A model generated the notes under the pieces. The model saw only the letters and a program-made list of their open reading frames with translations. It ran no database searches and had not been told where the DNA came from. A program made the translations under genes and the position numbers. Positions 45,800 to 58,700 of a DNA stretch of 64,000 nucleotides are shown here, in pieces. This DNA is from Sitta carolinensis. Taxonomy: Eukaryota; Chordata; Aves; Passeriformes; Sittidae. The stretch is from contig CM063299.1 in NCBI GenBank assembly GCA_032173965.1, forward strand, positions 62,001 through 126,000. Direction: 5' to 3'. Within the stretch, counting starts at the first letter, position 1. Every line of letters starts with the position of its first letter.

Positions 45800-48700
45800 G
45801 AAAGAGCATTCGAGATCCCCGTATCCAAATAAACCCCGCACTGAATACGGCACTGTACAAATTCCTCCCTTCTCGCGGTGCCCTGCTGCAGCTCGCGGCA
45901 AACCCCAAAGAACTCAGAAATCATTAAAGTACAAACCAACGTATTTTTAAACGACCAACGTAGTCTTACATCGATGGCTTTGTCCTAAGGACGCCTCCGA
46001 GCGCGGTCCTGCGGCGCCTGCCGCCCTTCCCGGTGCGAGGGGAGCAGACCCGGGCACGCCCGGCAGGCCCCGGGACATCCCCGGGACATCCCCGGACTCG
46101 GCTGCTGCCCGAGCCCAGCATCCCTCCGGACCGCAGCACGGAGCCCTGTCCGCCTGCCGCAGAGGCCAGCCAGGCCCAGAGCCATCGAATGTGGTTTGGG
46201 GATCAATGTTCCAGGCATTATTTTTCCCCAGAAAACCCTTGAACTGAGAAGGGTGAAAAGAGGATGAACTTTTGTTTGTATTTGCAGAATTTTAGCTTTG
46301 TACTAGACAAAGCCACTGTTCACCACTTCAGAGCAAAAGGAAGTGGGGACAACCAACCCTAAAATAATTTAAAGTGTAATGGTAGATATTGGATATTGAA
46401 TAAAGTTTGGAGTTTTGGGTTTTATTTTGTTTTTCATAGTGACTTTACAGACAGCCAAGGAGATTTCCGTCAACCTCTGCGCTTAATTATTCATTAATTA
46501 AAACACAGTTGTCTCAGAGTAAAACCATTAATAGGCAAGTGCTCCATGAGTGAGCAGCAGTGGAAGCAATCTTTACAGACTTACCTGATACCCTTCTAAT
46601 GTCCTCCTTTTTTTGTTGTTTAATTATTTTCTATTTTCATTTGTTGAAGTATTTTTGACATCCAACTTAGCAATTTTCTATAATACTATCTTTTCCTATG
46701 CAGTATGATTTTTTCCCCGGGGAATTGGATTACAAAAACCATATAAAAAGGACCTGTGCACAGTTTTTTCTTAATAAATAAAGGTTGCTTTTTTAGACAA
46801 CATTTTAGTGGTTGTGGAATACTACTATTACTATATTAAAACATAACAAGTCACTCCCCAGTAAACACAGACTTTGAGCTGAAAGAAGCGATCAAACAGA
46901 TCCCACGTGTCTGCATTACTATTCTAGAGCAGGATTTCTCTCCCAAGAGTGACTTCAGAGGAGAGAATCCTAAAAAAGGATCGGTCACAAAAATAAATTA
47001 CTATGTAGGTTTGCCAGAGTTAAATCAAACATCTCAATTTTTGTCCATCAAAACTAGGAGCAAAATTGAAAATCAGGATTTTAGTATACTAACTGAGAAC
47101 ATTCTCTAAGAAAAGTTTGAATTTTTTGTTTGTTTTTAAATGTCAGGTGAGCCAAACTTGCAGGATATATGTTAATATAAATGTGAGCCAGGAATTTGTC
47201 TTTTTGTCAAAGAACCAGGATGACATTGCTGCCTTTCATAGAGACTAGATGGCTATCATTGCTGCAAAAGATTCCTCTGTGACACCCTAGTGAACTGCAT
47301 TTGCACCAGGGAGAAAAGAAGGTCCAACAGTTTCATCACTGAAAGCTGATCAAGTGAGATGAAACAGGAATGTGTTTTACATCAGTGCATGAAACCAAAA
47401 ACATCCCCTCTTGTTCACCCATTTATCCACTGCTTTGGAATAGAATGCAAACTGATATTAGCATGGACAACATCTGACAGGATTTTACCCACAGAATGCA
47501 AGACAGCTCCTGTAGACTGGAGAGCATCTTGCTTCAAATATGGTTAAATAACAGAGAGCAGAGTATGCATTATGTTATATTTATAACAAGCCAGCACAAA
47601 GTCTGCAATTTTTTTACTCCAATGCTATAATTGTAATTCAATAGAAACAAGATCATAGTTTTCAGTGACTAAAATAATTGTCAGAACATATTTAATTAAA
47701 GGCTTAACTCTTCACTAAGTTCTCTTTTTTGAGGTCAAGAAACTGGCAGGTAATGTGCATTTCAGAAGGCAGCCAATAACAGTCATGTTGGAACCACTTC
47801 ATCTGCAGATGCTGAACCCCACCAAGCAAGCTGCAAATTGGACGAAAGAGTGTAAAAAACTGGTGTATTGAAGGCACTGGCACATCTACTTCTGTGACTG
47901 TGGTACTTCTCCAGCTTCAGACAAACACTAGAATTCAAAGATAAATTCAAGATTAAATGTCATGTGTCAGAAAACATTTTATGTTTTTCAATAATAAGTT
48001 GGTTAAAAAATATGTGAGGCTTCTCTTAGGACACCTGGACAGCAGGTGAATTGAAGTCAGCCATTTGCCAGGAGCAATATACACTCCTATGTTTCTGATT
48101 TTTGACCGTTATACAAAATATTGAAGTAAAATAGAAACTTCCTCCAGAATAATCATTCCTGAATTGGAAGATTGTGTTAACTTTGTTTCTGATGGAAATT
48201 TGATCTTCAGTTGGTTTTCTAAAATATTTGCTAAGACCCAACCCAAGTTATTGTTCTCAAAGAATAGCTCACAAAGGAAACTATGATAAATTAGATTTCA
48301 TATCTGGAACATTCAGTTCTTTAAAGAAAATGATTTCTCTATAAAAAATGTTTTATGAACATTGTAATGAGGTTCACACTCTGGCCTGAAACACCTTATG
48401 AAAACTCATTGAAGTGCCATGTGCCAAATAAGACTGGGAAATAATTTTGTGTGGGTAAATAAAGCACTGAAGTAAACTGGGGAAAGATTACATCTTTTCT
48501 TTGATGGAAGAAACAGTCTCTTTCTTATGGCCAGAATCTACAGTAAATGTAAATCTACATTTAAACCATAATGAATGGGCAACTATTGACTAAGTGCTCC
48601 AGAAAAACCTAAATGGGCAGAAATAGTTTCAGTATAGTCAGCTCTATTTTTAAATAACTACCAAACATTGTATTAAGCAGTCCCCAGTCACCTCAGGGCA

Positions 48701-51700
48701 GCATGGCATGTCTGCCTTTACTCTGTACTCCCAATGGTAAGGGCTGATGCTTCCCTCAGAATTTCTCTGCCAAGCAGAGGCAGCCTGCAGTGCAGGACAA
48801 GCCCTCTCTGTGCCACAGATCCTTCACACAGGGGCCAGCAAAGATACACCGAGGGGCAGGTCTGAGCTGACACCGAAGAGCTGCCACTGGGATGGTTCTT
48901 CTGGGCAGAGAAGGATCTCCACCCTGCCATTAAACCATGCAGACAAAGGCTGAGCCCAACAAGTTTCTTGCAGCAGACTGGTGACCTTGTGGTGCAAGGT
49001 ACAGGAAACCTCTCAAGGGCAGAATGAGATGGATCAGACTTGTCTAGAGTCACACATTTATTCACCCACACTGGAAAACATTGTGAAAACTGTCACCTGA
49101 TCCAAGGGCTCAGGATTCATTACCACCCACTTCTTCACATATTTAGCACACACACAGGGTGAAAAAAATAGATGTGAAGTATGTAAAAATGTATACAATA
49201 TGTCATTACTGAAAAGGAAGAGGTGGTTTGTTAAAGAGCCACTGGTGCATTTGTTAAGGAGCCACTAGTGCATTTTGGCTAGGACTGATTCAGTGATCTA
49301 TTTATTTTTATGGGCTGATTTTCACAAACTGTCCAATTCCAACTTTGTCAGCAAATGTTTGGTTTGGCTACAACCAGGTTATTGTATTTCAAGTGGCAAC
49401 ACACCTGAGCTGGAAAACAAAGGTAGAATAAGCCAAAGACTGAGTTCAAGTGAGATCAGGACTCAGATGAATGCATTACCCACTTCTCTGAACTCAGTGA
49501 ACACCAACAAATCTGAACCAGCTTCAGCTTGGGGACTTCTTCTGATCATATAGAGAATGCTGAAAGGTTTTTCTTCTCTAGTTCACAGATCTAGATGTTC
49601 AACACATGGGCAGGAAATAACCTTTGTTCTCCCTTTTTATGTTTTCTGTAGTTTGGTCCTTCATGAACTCATTCATAATTGTGAGACCATTCCCAAGCAC
49701 TACTACACTGTGGGGCAAGTTTGCACGCTGGTACATGACCAAGCAGGAACCCTGTGCAACAGCAGCCCAGATGCATGCTTGATGCTGAAGAAAAGCCCAT
49801 TTGTGCCTGTTATATTGGAAAGTATGTACGACATTAATTCTTGAAAACTGGTTGAGCTTCTTAGATTCTTATAGTCCTTTACTCTGAAATGAATGAGACA
49901 GTTTGTAAGGTATGGCACCTGATCTGGTCCCACCTGATCATCTTCAGAGATGCAAACTTGAGTTATCACTTAGCTGATGAAAGAAGAGAAACCAGTGGCA
50001 CTCAGGTCTGAAAACACTTAAGAGTGGTGTCCAAATCTGTGCTTTGCATTATTCACTACAGCGTGTACCTTCCTGGATCTTACTGGGGAAACACTGTGCT
50101 ACAGTGGAAGCTAATGCAGAAACAAATGGTCCACTATGTTACACAGGAAGGGAGACAGTTCTAGAAAGCATTTATTTGCCAGGCTCTAATTATGCAATCT
50201 ACCCATTTAAATTAAATATGAATCAATCACAAGATGTCATAAAAGTGTCTCAAAAAGAAACTGCTATTAACAGAGAGTACAGAGAGATGACACATCCAAT
50301 ACTTCACAGTTACAATAAGCCCAACACTCTTTTATTACCCCACAGGCACACTTCCTCTGGCCCAGCACTCCTGACCATGAATCACCCTGTGTGGCTCTTG
50401 ATGAAAATAGCATTTGCTTCCTTCTTATCCATCAACAGAGTTGCAGCGCTTCACTAGCAGAAGTGAGGGCAATTTCCCCCCTTCAAGAAACATTCTTTTC
50501 TGCAAACAGGACAGCAAAGTGTCTATCCTTCAGCTTTTAGCTGGAACTGGCTTTAGAGGAGTTTTGGTCTGCATGAACTGAGATAGCCAAGCTCAGTAGC
50601 ATTTACCCGTGCAAGCTCCCCTGGATCTTATTTGTCAGACAGAGCAGAGGAAGCACCATGCATCTGGCAAAAATAACATGTTCTCACACTGTGAAGTCCC
50701 TCAGAAAGCAGAGAAAGTCCCTTCCTGAAATGTATTTAGATATCTAGAGATGCAAATCAGCATTAACTGGTGACTACCAAAGGACAGAAGGTGCTCACCT
50801 CTTCCCGGTTTCACTTTCTTCAAAAAAAAAACAAAACCAAACTGTGATAAGTTTCGGATGGTGACAATTATTTATGAGCAAACCAATTCTTGGCACTAGA
50901 ACTGGACCCTTCCTTAGACAGACTCTGCAAGTGGAAGTGTGTTTATCCACGTATGCTCCACCATTCCCTGGAGGAAGGGTGAGGCTGCAGCACATGCAGC
51001 CAGCTGGGAAGACAGGGAGCCATTGGTGGCACTTGGGAGCAACATTCAGCAGACAGTTTATGGTGCTCAGCACCGTGAAAGAGCACAAAAGATAAAGGCA
51101 CGGAAATCAATTTTGGAAGCAATTTTCAGCTCAAAAAAGCACCTGGTAATTTCGTAGATAAATATTTCCCTCACTTCTAGATAAAAATGTATTTTTCCAG
51201 TTCCATAAAGAAAATTCACATTAATAACAAAACTACTGAATATCCTACACACAATACTGTGCTATATGCCAGATCTTCTACACAGAATTCTATGATTCTA
51301 TAACTTAACACCTTGCACCCATTATCAAGAGGTGGGAAATCACTATGGCTGCAGAATTTGACCCTTATGTCCTCACAACACCTCGGTGAGGTAGATAGGT
51401 TCCATAACATCTTCTTTAGGAGGGGAAATAGGCAAAAAGAGGTGAACTGACTTGGCATGGGGGTTCACAGCAAGTCTGGGAGCAAATCCCAGGTCATACC
51501 CACAGATCTTTCTGCTGGAAGACACTGCTTTACCTCCCACCCACTTCCATCCCCAGGGCTGAAGGAAAAGCACCTATGTACCACTGATAAAATACACCCA
51601 GTCCAACAGCAATCATTCTGTAGACTACTTCTGCAACAGAAATGGCATAAATAGGTTACAAACTACTTTTCTAACAAGACATGAATTCCAAAATACACAA

Positions 51701-52662
51701 GACAACTCCCACTGCTGTCAGCCAGCACAAGCACTAAACTCTGGGCCCCAAAATTTTTCCCAGATCATCAGTTACAGCCTTTCTCATGTCTTGACTTCAC
51801 TCAAAAATTCCAGAGTTAATTAATAAGGCACATCAGGGGCTAATTCAGGAACTTCTGCAATTGGCGTGAAGTCCTATGGGCCACTGGTCATCTCCAGGCT
51901 GGCACTCAGAAAACACTGGTTGGCATGTGAAATCACACCTGTGACTGAAGGAAAGGCTCCCTTGCCCTCTAATTGTCACAGAGCAAGAAACACAGAGCCA
52001 GCCTTTTCATTGTCTGAGATCTCAGCTGAATCATGACCAGCATGGAATTATGTTATCTCAACCCCCAGTAAAGTTGTCCAAATGCAGTGAGACTTAGGAG
52101 TGAAAACAAGGCAAGAGAAAGTGTGTTGGATGTTAACTTGGAAGGATCCCACCACATGGCTGAGGCCCAATTAAAATATAACATCACATACCCCTTCTTT
52201 ACTAGACAAATGACAACAGGGATTTCTCTGTACATTGCTGACTTGTAGGTACAAGGAATAGGTAAGGAATGTTCAGCCCCTGCCTGAGTGCAATGTTCAA
52301 TGCTAATGATTTACAAGTACATACCAGTGATATAATAATTCAAACCATTTGATACAACAGCCTTCCCTCTCTCTATTCAAAGTTTGATAAATCCTAATTC
52401 TTGACCTTGATTGGAGGTACAACGGATCACTTGATCGTACTTACGATCCCGACACATGAGGTTGTATATTTGCAAACACTTTTGGCTCCAGCACAACTGG
52501 ATTAAGATTGGTTTGGTTCAAACCCAAACTGACGTGTGACTGCTGGAAGGCAGCAAACACCCAGTGCTGGATCTGAAGTGGTAATGAGACTCTATACAGG
52601 ACCTTAGGCAATAGGGAGTACTAAGGGTACTTTCCTTGTTTAACACACAAATTCTTCACAGC
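45800..52662. other. Intergenic region between MED31 and SLC13A5
   Basis: About 6.9 kb. The first 450 bp are still GC-rich, with a short CCCCGGGACAT tandem near 46069-46095. The rest is ordinary AT-rich DNA. The longest ORF here (50044-50457, plus) has no recognisable domain. A 24-bp direct duplication lies at 49228-49275. The SLC13A5 3' UTR must occupy the right end, but I saw no AATAAA on the minus strand within about 2 kb of the stop. Confidence 0.65.
49228..49275. repeat. 24-bp direct duplication
   Basis: Two adjacent near-identical copies of TTTGTTAAAGAGCCACTGGT plus GCAT, the second with A-to-G and G-to-A changes. Confidence 0.85.
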
Positions 52663-52791
52663 TCACTGGTTGGTTGTGCTGTTTGCCCAGGTTGGGAATG
52701 TGTCCAGTGCAAACAGAGGTCTCCCCCATGTGTTGATGGCCAGTGTGACACAGAGGACTCCAATGATGTTCATCACTATTCCACATTTAAT
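52663..52791 (-). CDS. SLC13A5: SLC13A5 exon 12, stop
   Basis: Acceptor CCTCACAG, then [42 protein letters not shown] and TGA at 52665-52663. NTWGR and the short C-terminus match the family. Confidence 0.97.
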   Translation of the reverse strand: MKCGIVMNIIGVLCVTLAINTWGRPLFALDTFPTWANSTTNQ

Positions 52792-55700
52792 CTGTGAGGA
52801 AAAAAATCCAAACCAACAAAAATAACCAAACACCAGCACAGCAAACTGCAGCAAGGCCTACTTGTACATACAAAAGAAAGAGGTAAAATGAATCACAGAA
52901 ATAGCCATTGTATCCACTGCCTTCTGCCCTTGCTTAGGTGGAGATACCAGGGAAGAACACACTGTGCAAGGTCTTTGAGCACTTTGCTATGTATATAACC
53001 AGTCTAGGAGGTTTAAGGCATGTGTAACAAGTCATTCTTAGTAGTTAGAGAACAGTTTATACCCTCTTCAACTACCCAGTTAGAAAACCAGTAATGTTTG
53101 TGTGTTCCACCCAGAACCTGCCCCTGTGTGGTCTGGCAGAAAATCAGAGGACCAGAGCCAAGGGCTACTGATTGCTACCTTCTGCTTTCAGCTCCAGTGG
53201 AGACAAAGCTTTAGACACTCGCCAAAGCCCCAGAACACTGCAGGGCATGCCTACACTTTAACCCTTCAGGTTTCAGAGGCTTATGACTTGTCACTTTTTA
53301 ATTTCACTTGGACCAGTCTGTATGTCTGCTGAAGCCTGTGAGAAAAGTACCGTTACTTCAGAGATGCAAATTTGTATCACAGTGTTAACACTGCAGAAGA
53401 GAGTGGCATAGAGGGGTTGTTACAGCCCATAAGAGCTTCCTGGTGCTTTGGAAATACTCTCCAAAGAAAATGAAACTCTCCCCATATTTCAGGAACAAAG
53501 CAATAGAGAATTTCAGGTAAAGAGAGAAGGCAATTATCTTACCATATCCAAAACACGGATGCGGCCGTAAGAAAACGCTATTGCATTTGGTGGTGTTGCA
53601 ACAGGCAACATGAAGGCAAATGAAGCACTGAGAGTAGCAGGCAGCATTACATACAAAGGGTGGATCTTGATAGATGTAGCCTGCAATGAAATGGAGAGAA
53701 TAGCACTCTGGGGGTATTCAAAAAGAAAAACATAAAGGATCAATCTACCCCAGACTACTGAGATACATAGGCTTATTTTGTTTCCTTGTATTACATCACC
53801 AGAATAATTCACAAACATTTTATTATGAAATCCACATGTCCTCAAAGATAACTTGATGTCGTTTCCTGTCCCATGATAGTTAAAAACAAGGCTTGATTCT
53901 TTCATGTTGTTTGTTTTGCTCAATGGTATAATTTAGATTTCTGGTCAAATAGATCCAGAAATCTTTTCTTTGACCTCGAACCACCCTGTTTCCAGGAATG
54001 GGAATTATAATTACTAGGCACACGGAGTGACACTCTTAGACTTTATATAAACTCTGTGGGACTCAAAACTTAAGTGCCAATTTAAGTCATTAATAGCTCC
54101 ATACCTTGACTGGGGTAATTTTGCTTTGATGAAACAGTCTAGAATAAAGTAATTGTCCTTTCCTAATTAAAGAACAAAGTAACCTATTTTTCTCTTTATG
54201 CTGCAGTTTCAATTCTGCTCAGAAAAGGCAGCAAAACTTATCAGATTTTCCTTCCTAAGTTTTAAAATTGTTTTGGGTTTCTATGAGAAATTACATGTTT
54301 CTAATAATCAGGCATACCACTTTGAGTATTTTAGCACAAAGTATGAAGATGATTAATTCAAAGGCATAATCAGAAAGTTCTGGATTTTGTTTTGGTTTGG
54401 GTTTTGTATGTGTTTTTCCAGTTCTAAGTTGATGGTTCAAAATGACCAGAAGTAACTGGTGTTTGATGATCTGTATTGAAAAAGTGACTGTCACTTCACT
54501 TTCTCTAGGGCCATGGCACACACCTTACAGAAGGCATGTTCTGGCTTCTTTTTAAGTACACTGGAGCAAGATCCAAGGCAATAAATACAATATTGCTTTG
54601 CCACCCAGTTTAACTCTGGTCCTCCAGCTGACAGGGTAACAGGACAGAAGCAGTCTTACCATGGATGAAAAGACAGGCAGGAAGAGGGTAGCTGTGGCCA
54701 CGTTACTGGTGCATTCAGTGAAGACTGCTATAATAAGGGAGACCACTGTTGCAATGGCCCATGGTGGGATATTTCCCAGTGGAGTCATTTGATGACCCAG
54801 CCAAGCTGAGAGGCCAGAGTTCTGCAAGAAAATAAAGTGGATTTCAGTGAGGCTTAGAACTCCTGACTCACAAACAGGGAAGCCATGTTATGGGCAATAT
54901 TCCTGTCAGATATGCTAAAGGAGTCCTGAATTATACAAACACCATCCAGGAAAGTACAATGATCAGTCACAAAAATTAAAAGAAATTCCTTGCCAACTAG
55001 ACATAACACTGAATCCCGCTTTTCTGATTCTTCTAGAAGCCAAGTACTTGTTCACACACAGGTTACAAAATTATGGTATTCTTGCTAAACTAGGAATTTT
55101 TTCTGAGGCCATTGCAAATACTTAAGGTGTGTCCCAGAAGTTTCTTGATACATTTTTCAAAGGTTTCTGAAGGTTATGATTCTGTATGAATGCTCTATTG
55201 TAGAAAAACAGTCAGCAGTTGATACAAACAGGTTACAAAATCTCTTGATTGCTTTTAATGCTCTGGAGCTTTAATGATGTATGTGTGATGTATGTAAATG
55301 AATGTAAAGCCCAGAGCTTTCATTTGCCCCATGGTTTAAACCTAATTAGCCACAAAAGTTAGATATGAACACGACTTTCCCCAAAATATGGCACTACTGA
55401 TAGCTAACACTTGCTTTGATTTAGATGGAGTGATGAAGGAAACAATATAGTTCACCTCAAGATTCCTTCCTGTTTTGGGAATTTAGCTGCCTTTTCTGTG
55501 AAGTTACGAATATAGCATCAACCCAGGGTTTTCTTTCTGACCACTTCAGCAGTGGTTTTGCTCTAAGTCTGAAGATATATAACCTTTAAACAAACCTCAA
55601 ATGGTTCTGAAAATCTAGCGTTAGCTATACTACTTTTCTAGCCAGTGCTGGGATTGGAATGATCACAGAAATAAGAAAGGATGCTTTTCTGGACTGTCCA

Positions 55701-58700
55701 GACAGTGAAGATACCAACCTACCTGGCAGTCTCCAAGAGGTAAGACAAATTAAAGAAACTTGGTCGGAGAGCAAAACTTCCTGGAAAAGACTCATAAGCA
55801 TTCACCTCTCCTTGGATTTTGCTAATTTAGATCTCCCTCCAGATCTGCACTTTGCTACTGGGTTTGGCTTTGGGTGCATGCCCAGTAATACAGGACTACA
55901 AAACAAACCGGGGAAGTTCGCCTTTGAGTCAGAGAAAAACAGATGCTGGGACATACTGCGCTTGCATCAGCCAAAGCAAAACCTCCTCCCAGCAGCAGCA
56001 CAACGCTCCAGGGCATCTTCCTTTGAACCACATTCCAGTCTAGCAGCGGGGCTGATAAAAATGGCTTTTTTATATCTGAAGTGAGAAATGAGAAGTAGAA
56101 CATGTTTTAGGAGAGTGAAGACACTTTGTCTCCTGTTCTATAAGATACTGGTGGGCAGATGAAATCTGAGAAGCCTGCACAGGGTGAGGATAACACAGAT
56201 GAGCACGGACTGTGCCCCAGACCTGCCCAAAAAGGAGGTAGGTGAGCTGCTCTAAAAAACTGCATGCAAATTCAGGGCAGGTTTCTGCCTTGTTAGCTGA
56301 GTGGGTTAGTTGTTTCACAGTACTACAAGCTCTCTTTTAAATACCTTCTTCAGTCTGTTCAGGGTCAGACTTGCTTGGATTCCAGGATATGAATTTGGGC
56401 TTATGAGCAGGAAGGATAAACAGTAACAGGGCAATAAACACAGCAGGAACAGAATCACTGATATACCTAATGAAGAAAAGAGAATACAGGTTAGAAAATA
56501 GACACCTTTCTCCTAAAAAAGGGAGCATTGTAGTCACTGATCTTTGCCATCCCATTTGGGGCTTGAGCAAAATGGGTCATTAGCTCATGTCTGAGGTCTC
56601 TTGGACCTGCCATAATATACACCAAATAATAAAAGAAACAAGCTACAATGCACATTAATAACCAGAGTCCTGGGGGACAACTCATCCCTCCTGGAGCAGG
56701 GTTCCTTCTCTGTGCTGAAGCCAAGAGTCAAAAGTTGTATCTCAAAGACAGACATCTAAAGAAATGGCCTGAATGACAGTCCCAATATGTATTTTATGTT
56801 CCTAACATGCCATGCATGAACACAATGCAAAGAAGCCATTTGAAGCACAAAATCAATCTTTCAGTGAGTTTTAAGGTATTGGTTAAAAGTGATATTACCA
56901 AATATTCAAATGTCATGCAATGGATTGGAGCTCATACAAACTAAATACCAAGGTGTATGTCAATGTGACTGAGACCAGCATCACAGAATTTTCTCCTCTT
57001 TTAGGAGCTTCAGCTTGCTCCATGTCTCAGTCTCCAGCATTTTCAAAGCAGTATAAACTGTCAAATCATGGATGATTGGTAGTGTCATGTACAATCCATT
57101 GGATCAAGCAAATGTGTGAAGTCAGGTAAAGTTGGAATTAGTGTTCCCACATTCAAAATGCAATGTATGAGCAAGGGAATCTGATTAACAACCAAGAGGG
57201 TAAAAGATGAAAAAAACCCCTAAAAACTTACTTTTCTCCTCCTGGGAAGAGCCTGGCAGCCCAGCCTTTTACAAAGCCTGGGTTTCTGGAAAACCACAAG
57301 AGCACCAGCAATACAAACAAGAGGAGGACATTTAATTCAGCGTAGGAGATAGGGCCTAGCTTCTTCATTTCTGCCTTCAGAACATTGTATGCAGCTTTTT
57401 CTTTGGCAGTTTTCTCTGTTCCACAGCCCCAGCTTTTTTTAAAGCTTTGAGAAAAATGGAGAAAAAGAATACTGTAAGTAGGAACATATTAGAGGGATTT
57501 AACATCCTTGTCCCTCTGAAGCTGTCACTCTTGGGGACAGACACAGACCACAGCAGAGGCCATAAATACAGAAATTATAACCATGCCAAAGTATTTTGTG
57601 GGGACACAACAGTTCTCACAGAAAAATGGGGTCTATCAAGAATGGCAATTTGTAGAAACCTGGGATGAAAAGGTCACATTTGAATCAATGTCTGCAAACC
57701 AGCTATGCCAGCTCTCTTAGGGTTGAAATTCACAGGTAAGAGATTGAAAAATAAAAAGACAATTATTTCTGAAGATTAAGAATGTACAAAGCTTTTGTCT
57801 TAATGTACCTCTCATGAAAACAAAAGGTTTCCAGACCTCAAAATTTCTGTGAAATATACCTGCTGTCTGCTACAAAACTAGTAGCTTGTCAGTGCATTTG
57901 TTTTAGCCAGATGCCTCAGTAAGCTGATCTGCACCAACTGACTGAGGGGTTTACATAACATCGTGTAGATAAATACTCACTTGAGTCCCATGAAGGAGCA
58001 CTGTAACCAAAGCCAAGCTAGCACCAACATCAGGATCATGTTTGGGAATGAAAACCCAAACCAGGAAGCAAAATTCACAATATCATTATTGTTGGGGTAT
58101 AACCTGTAAAGAAATTACTTTCTTTATGAATGTCAAAATATTCTCCTCTCTACTCTCCCTTTAATATGTGCCAGTGACAATTATGCATGTAAATCTAGGA
58201 CAGCCATTACAAGCAATCATAGGTAACATCCACAGCCTAACCTAACCCCCCCTTTCTCATGGGGAAGGCAGCCTGATTTCAGAGCAGAACTTAAATGATT
58301 GTCAGTTTTCCCTGTGTTTTACTTTGATGCATATAGGAACTTATGTTGATACTTTAGGTCTCAGTCAGACAAGTAAGGCTGAAACATTCTGGATACCTTT
58401 CACTTCCCACAGGCCTGTTCATTTATCCCAAGACAGGGATATTTTTTCTTCCTCCCAATTCATTCTAATAAGAGAGCAAGAAATGTCTTTCCTGAAATTA
58501 ATACCTGCACTTCTGCTGCCTTCAACAGATGAAAAAGTTGCTAGTTGGCTTGAAAGAATGAAGACAGTGTTTTAAGAAAGGCAATTTTTGCTCTTCTCTG
58601 TGTTTGCCAATAATGATCGGAGGAAAAATATCAATAGCAAACTTCCAGCTGGGTGTTAAAACCAACAGATAATGTAGCAGCTGAGGCTGAAGTACTTGCA

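Noticed and set aside
44569..45927. Long ORFs (362, 402, 216 and 165 codons) around MED31 exon 1
   Set aside because: Low-complexity peptides from the hexamer and CCGGCCCCGCT repeats, overlapping the true MED31 exon and CpG island.
50044..50457. 137-codon plus-strand ORF in the MED31-SLC13A5 gap
   Set aside because: No domain, and no promoter or splice evidence; length is compatible with chance.
51284..51303. AATTCTATGATTCTATA, like the CR1 terminal repeat
   Set aside because: Only the terminal octamers match; no CR1 body upstream.
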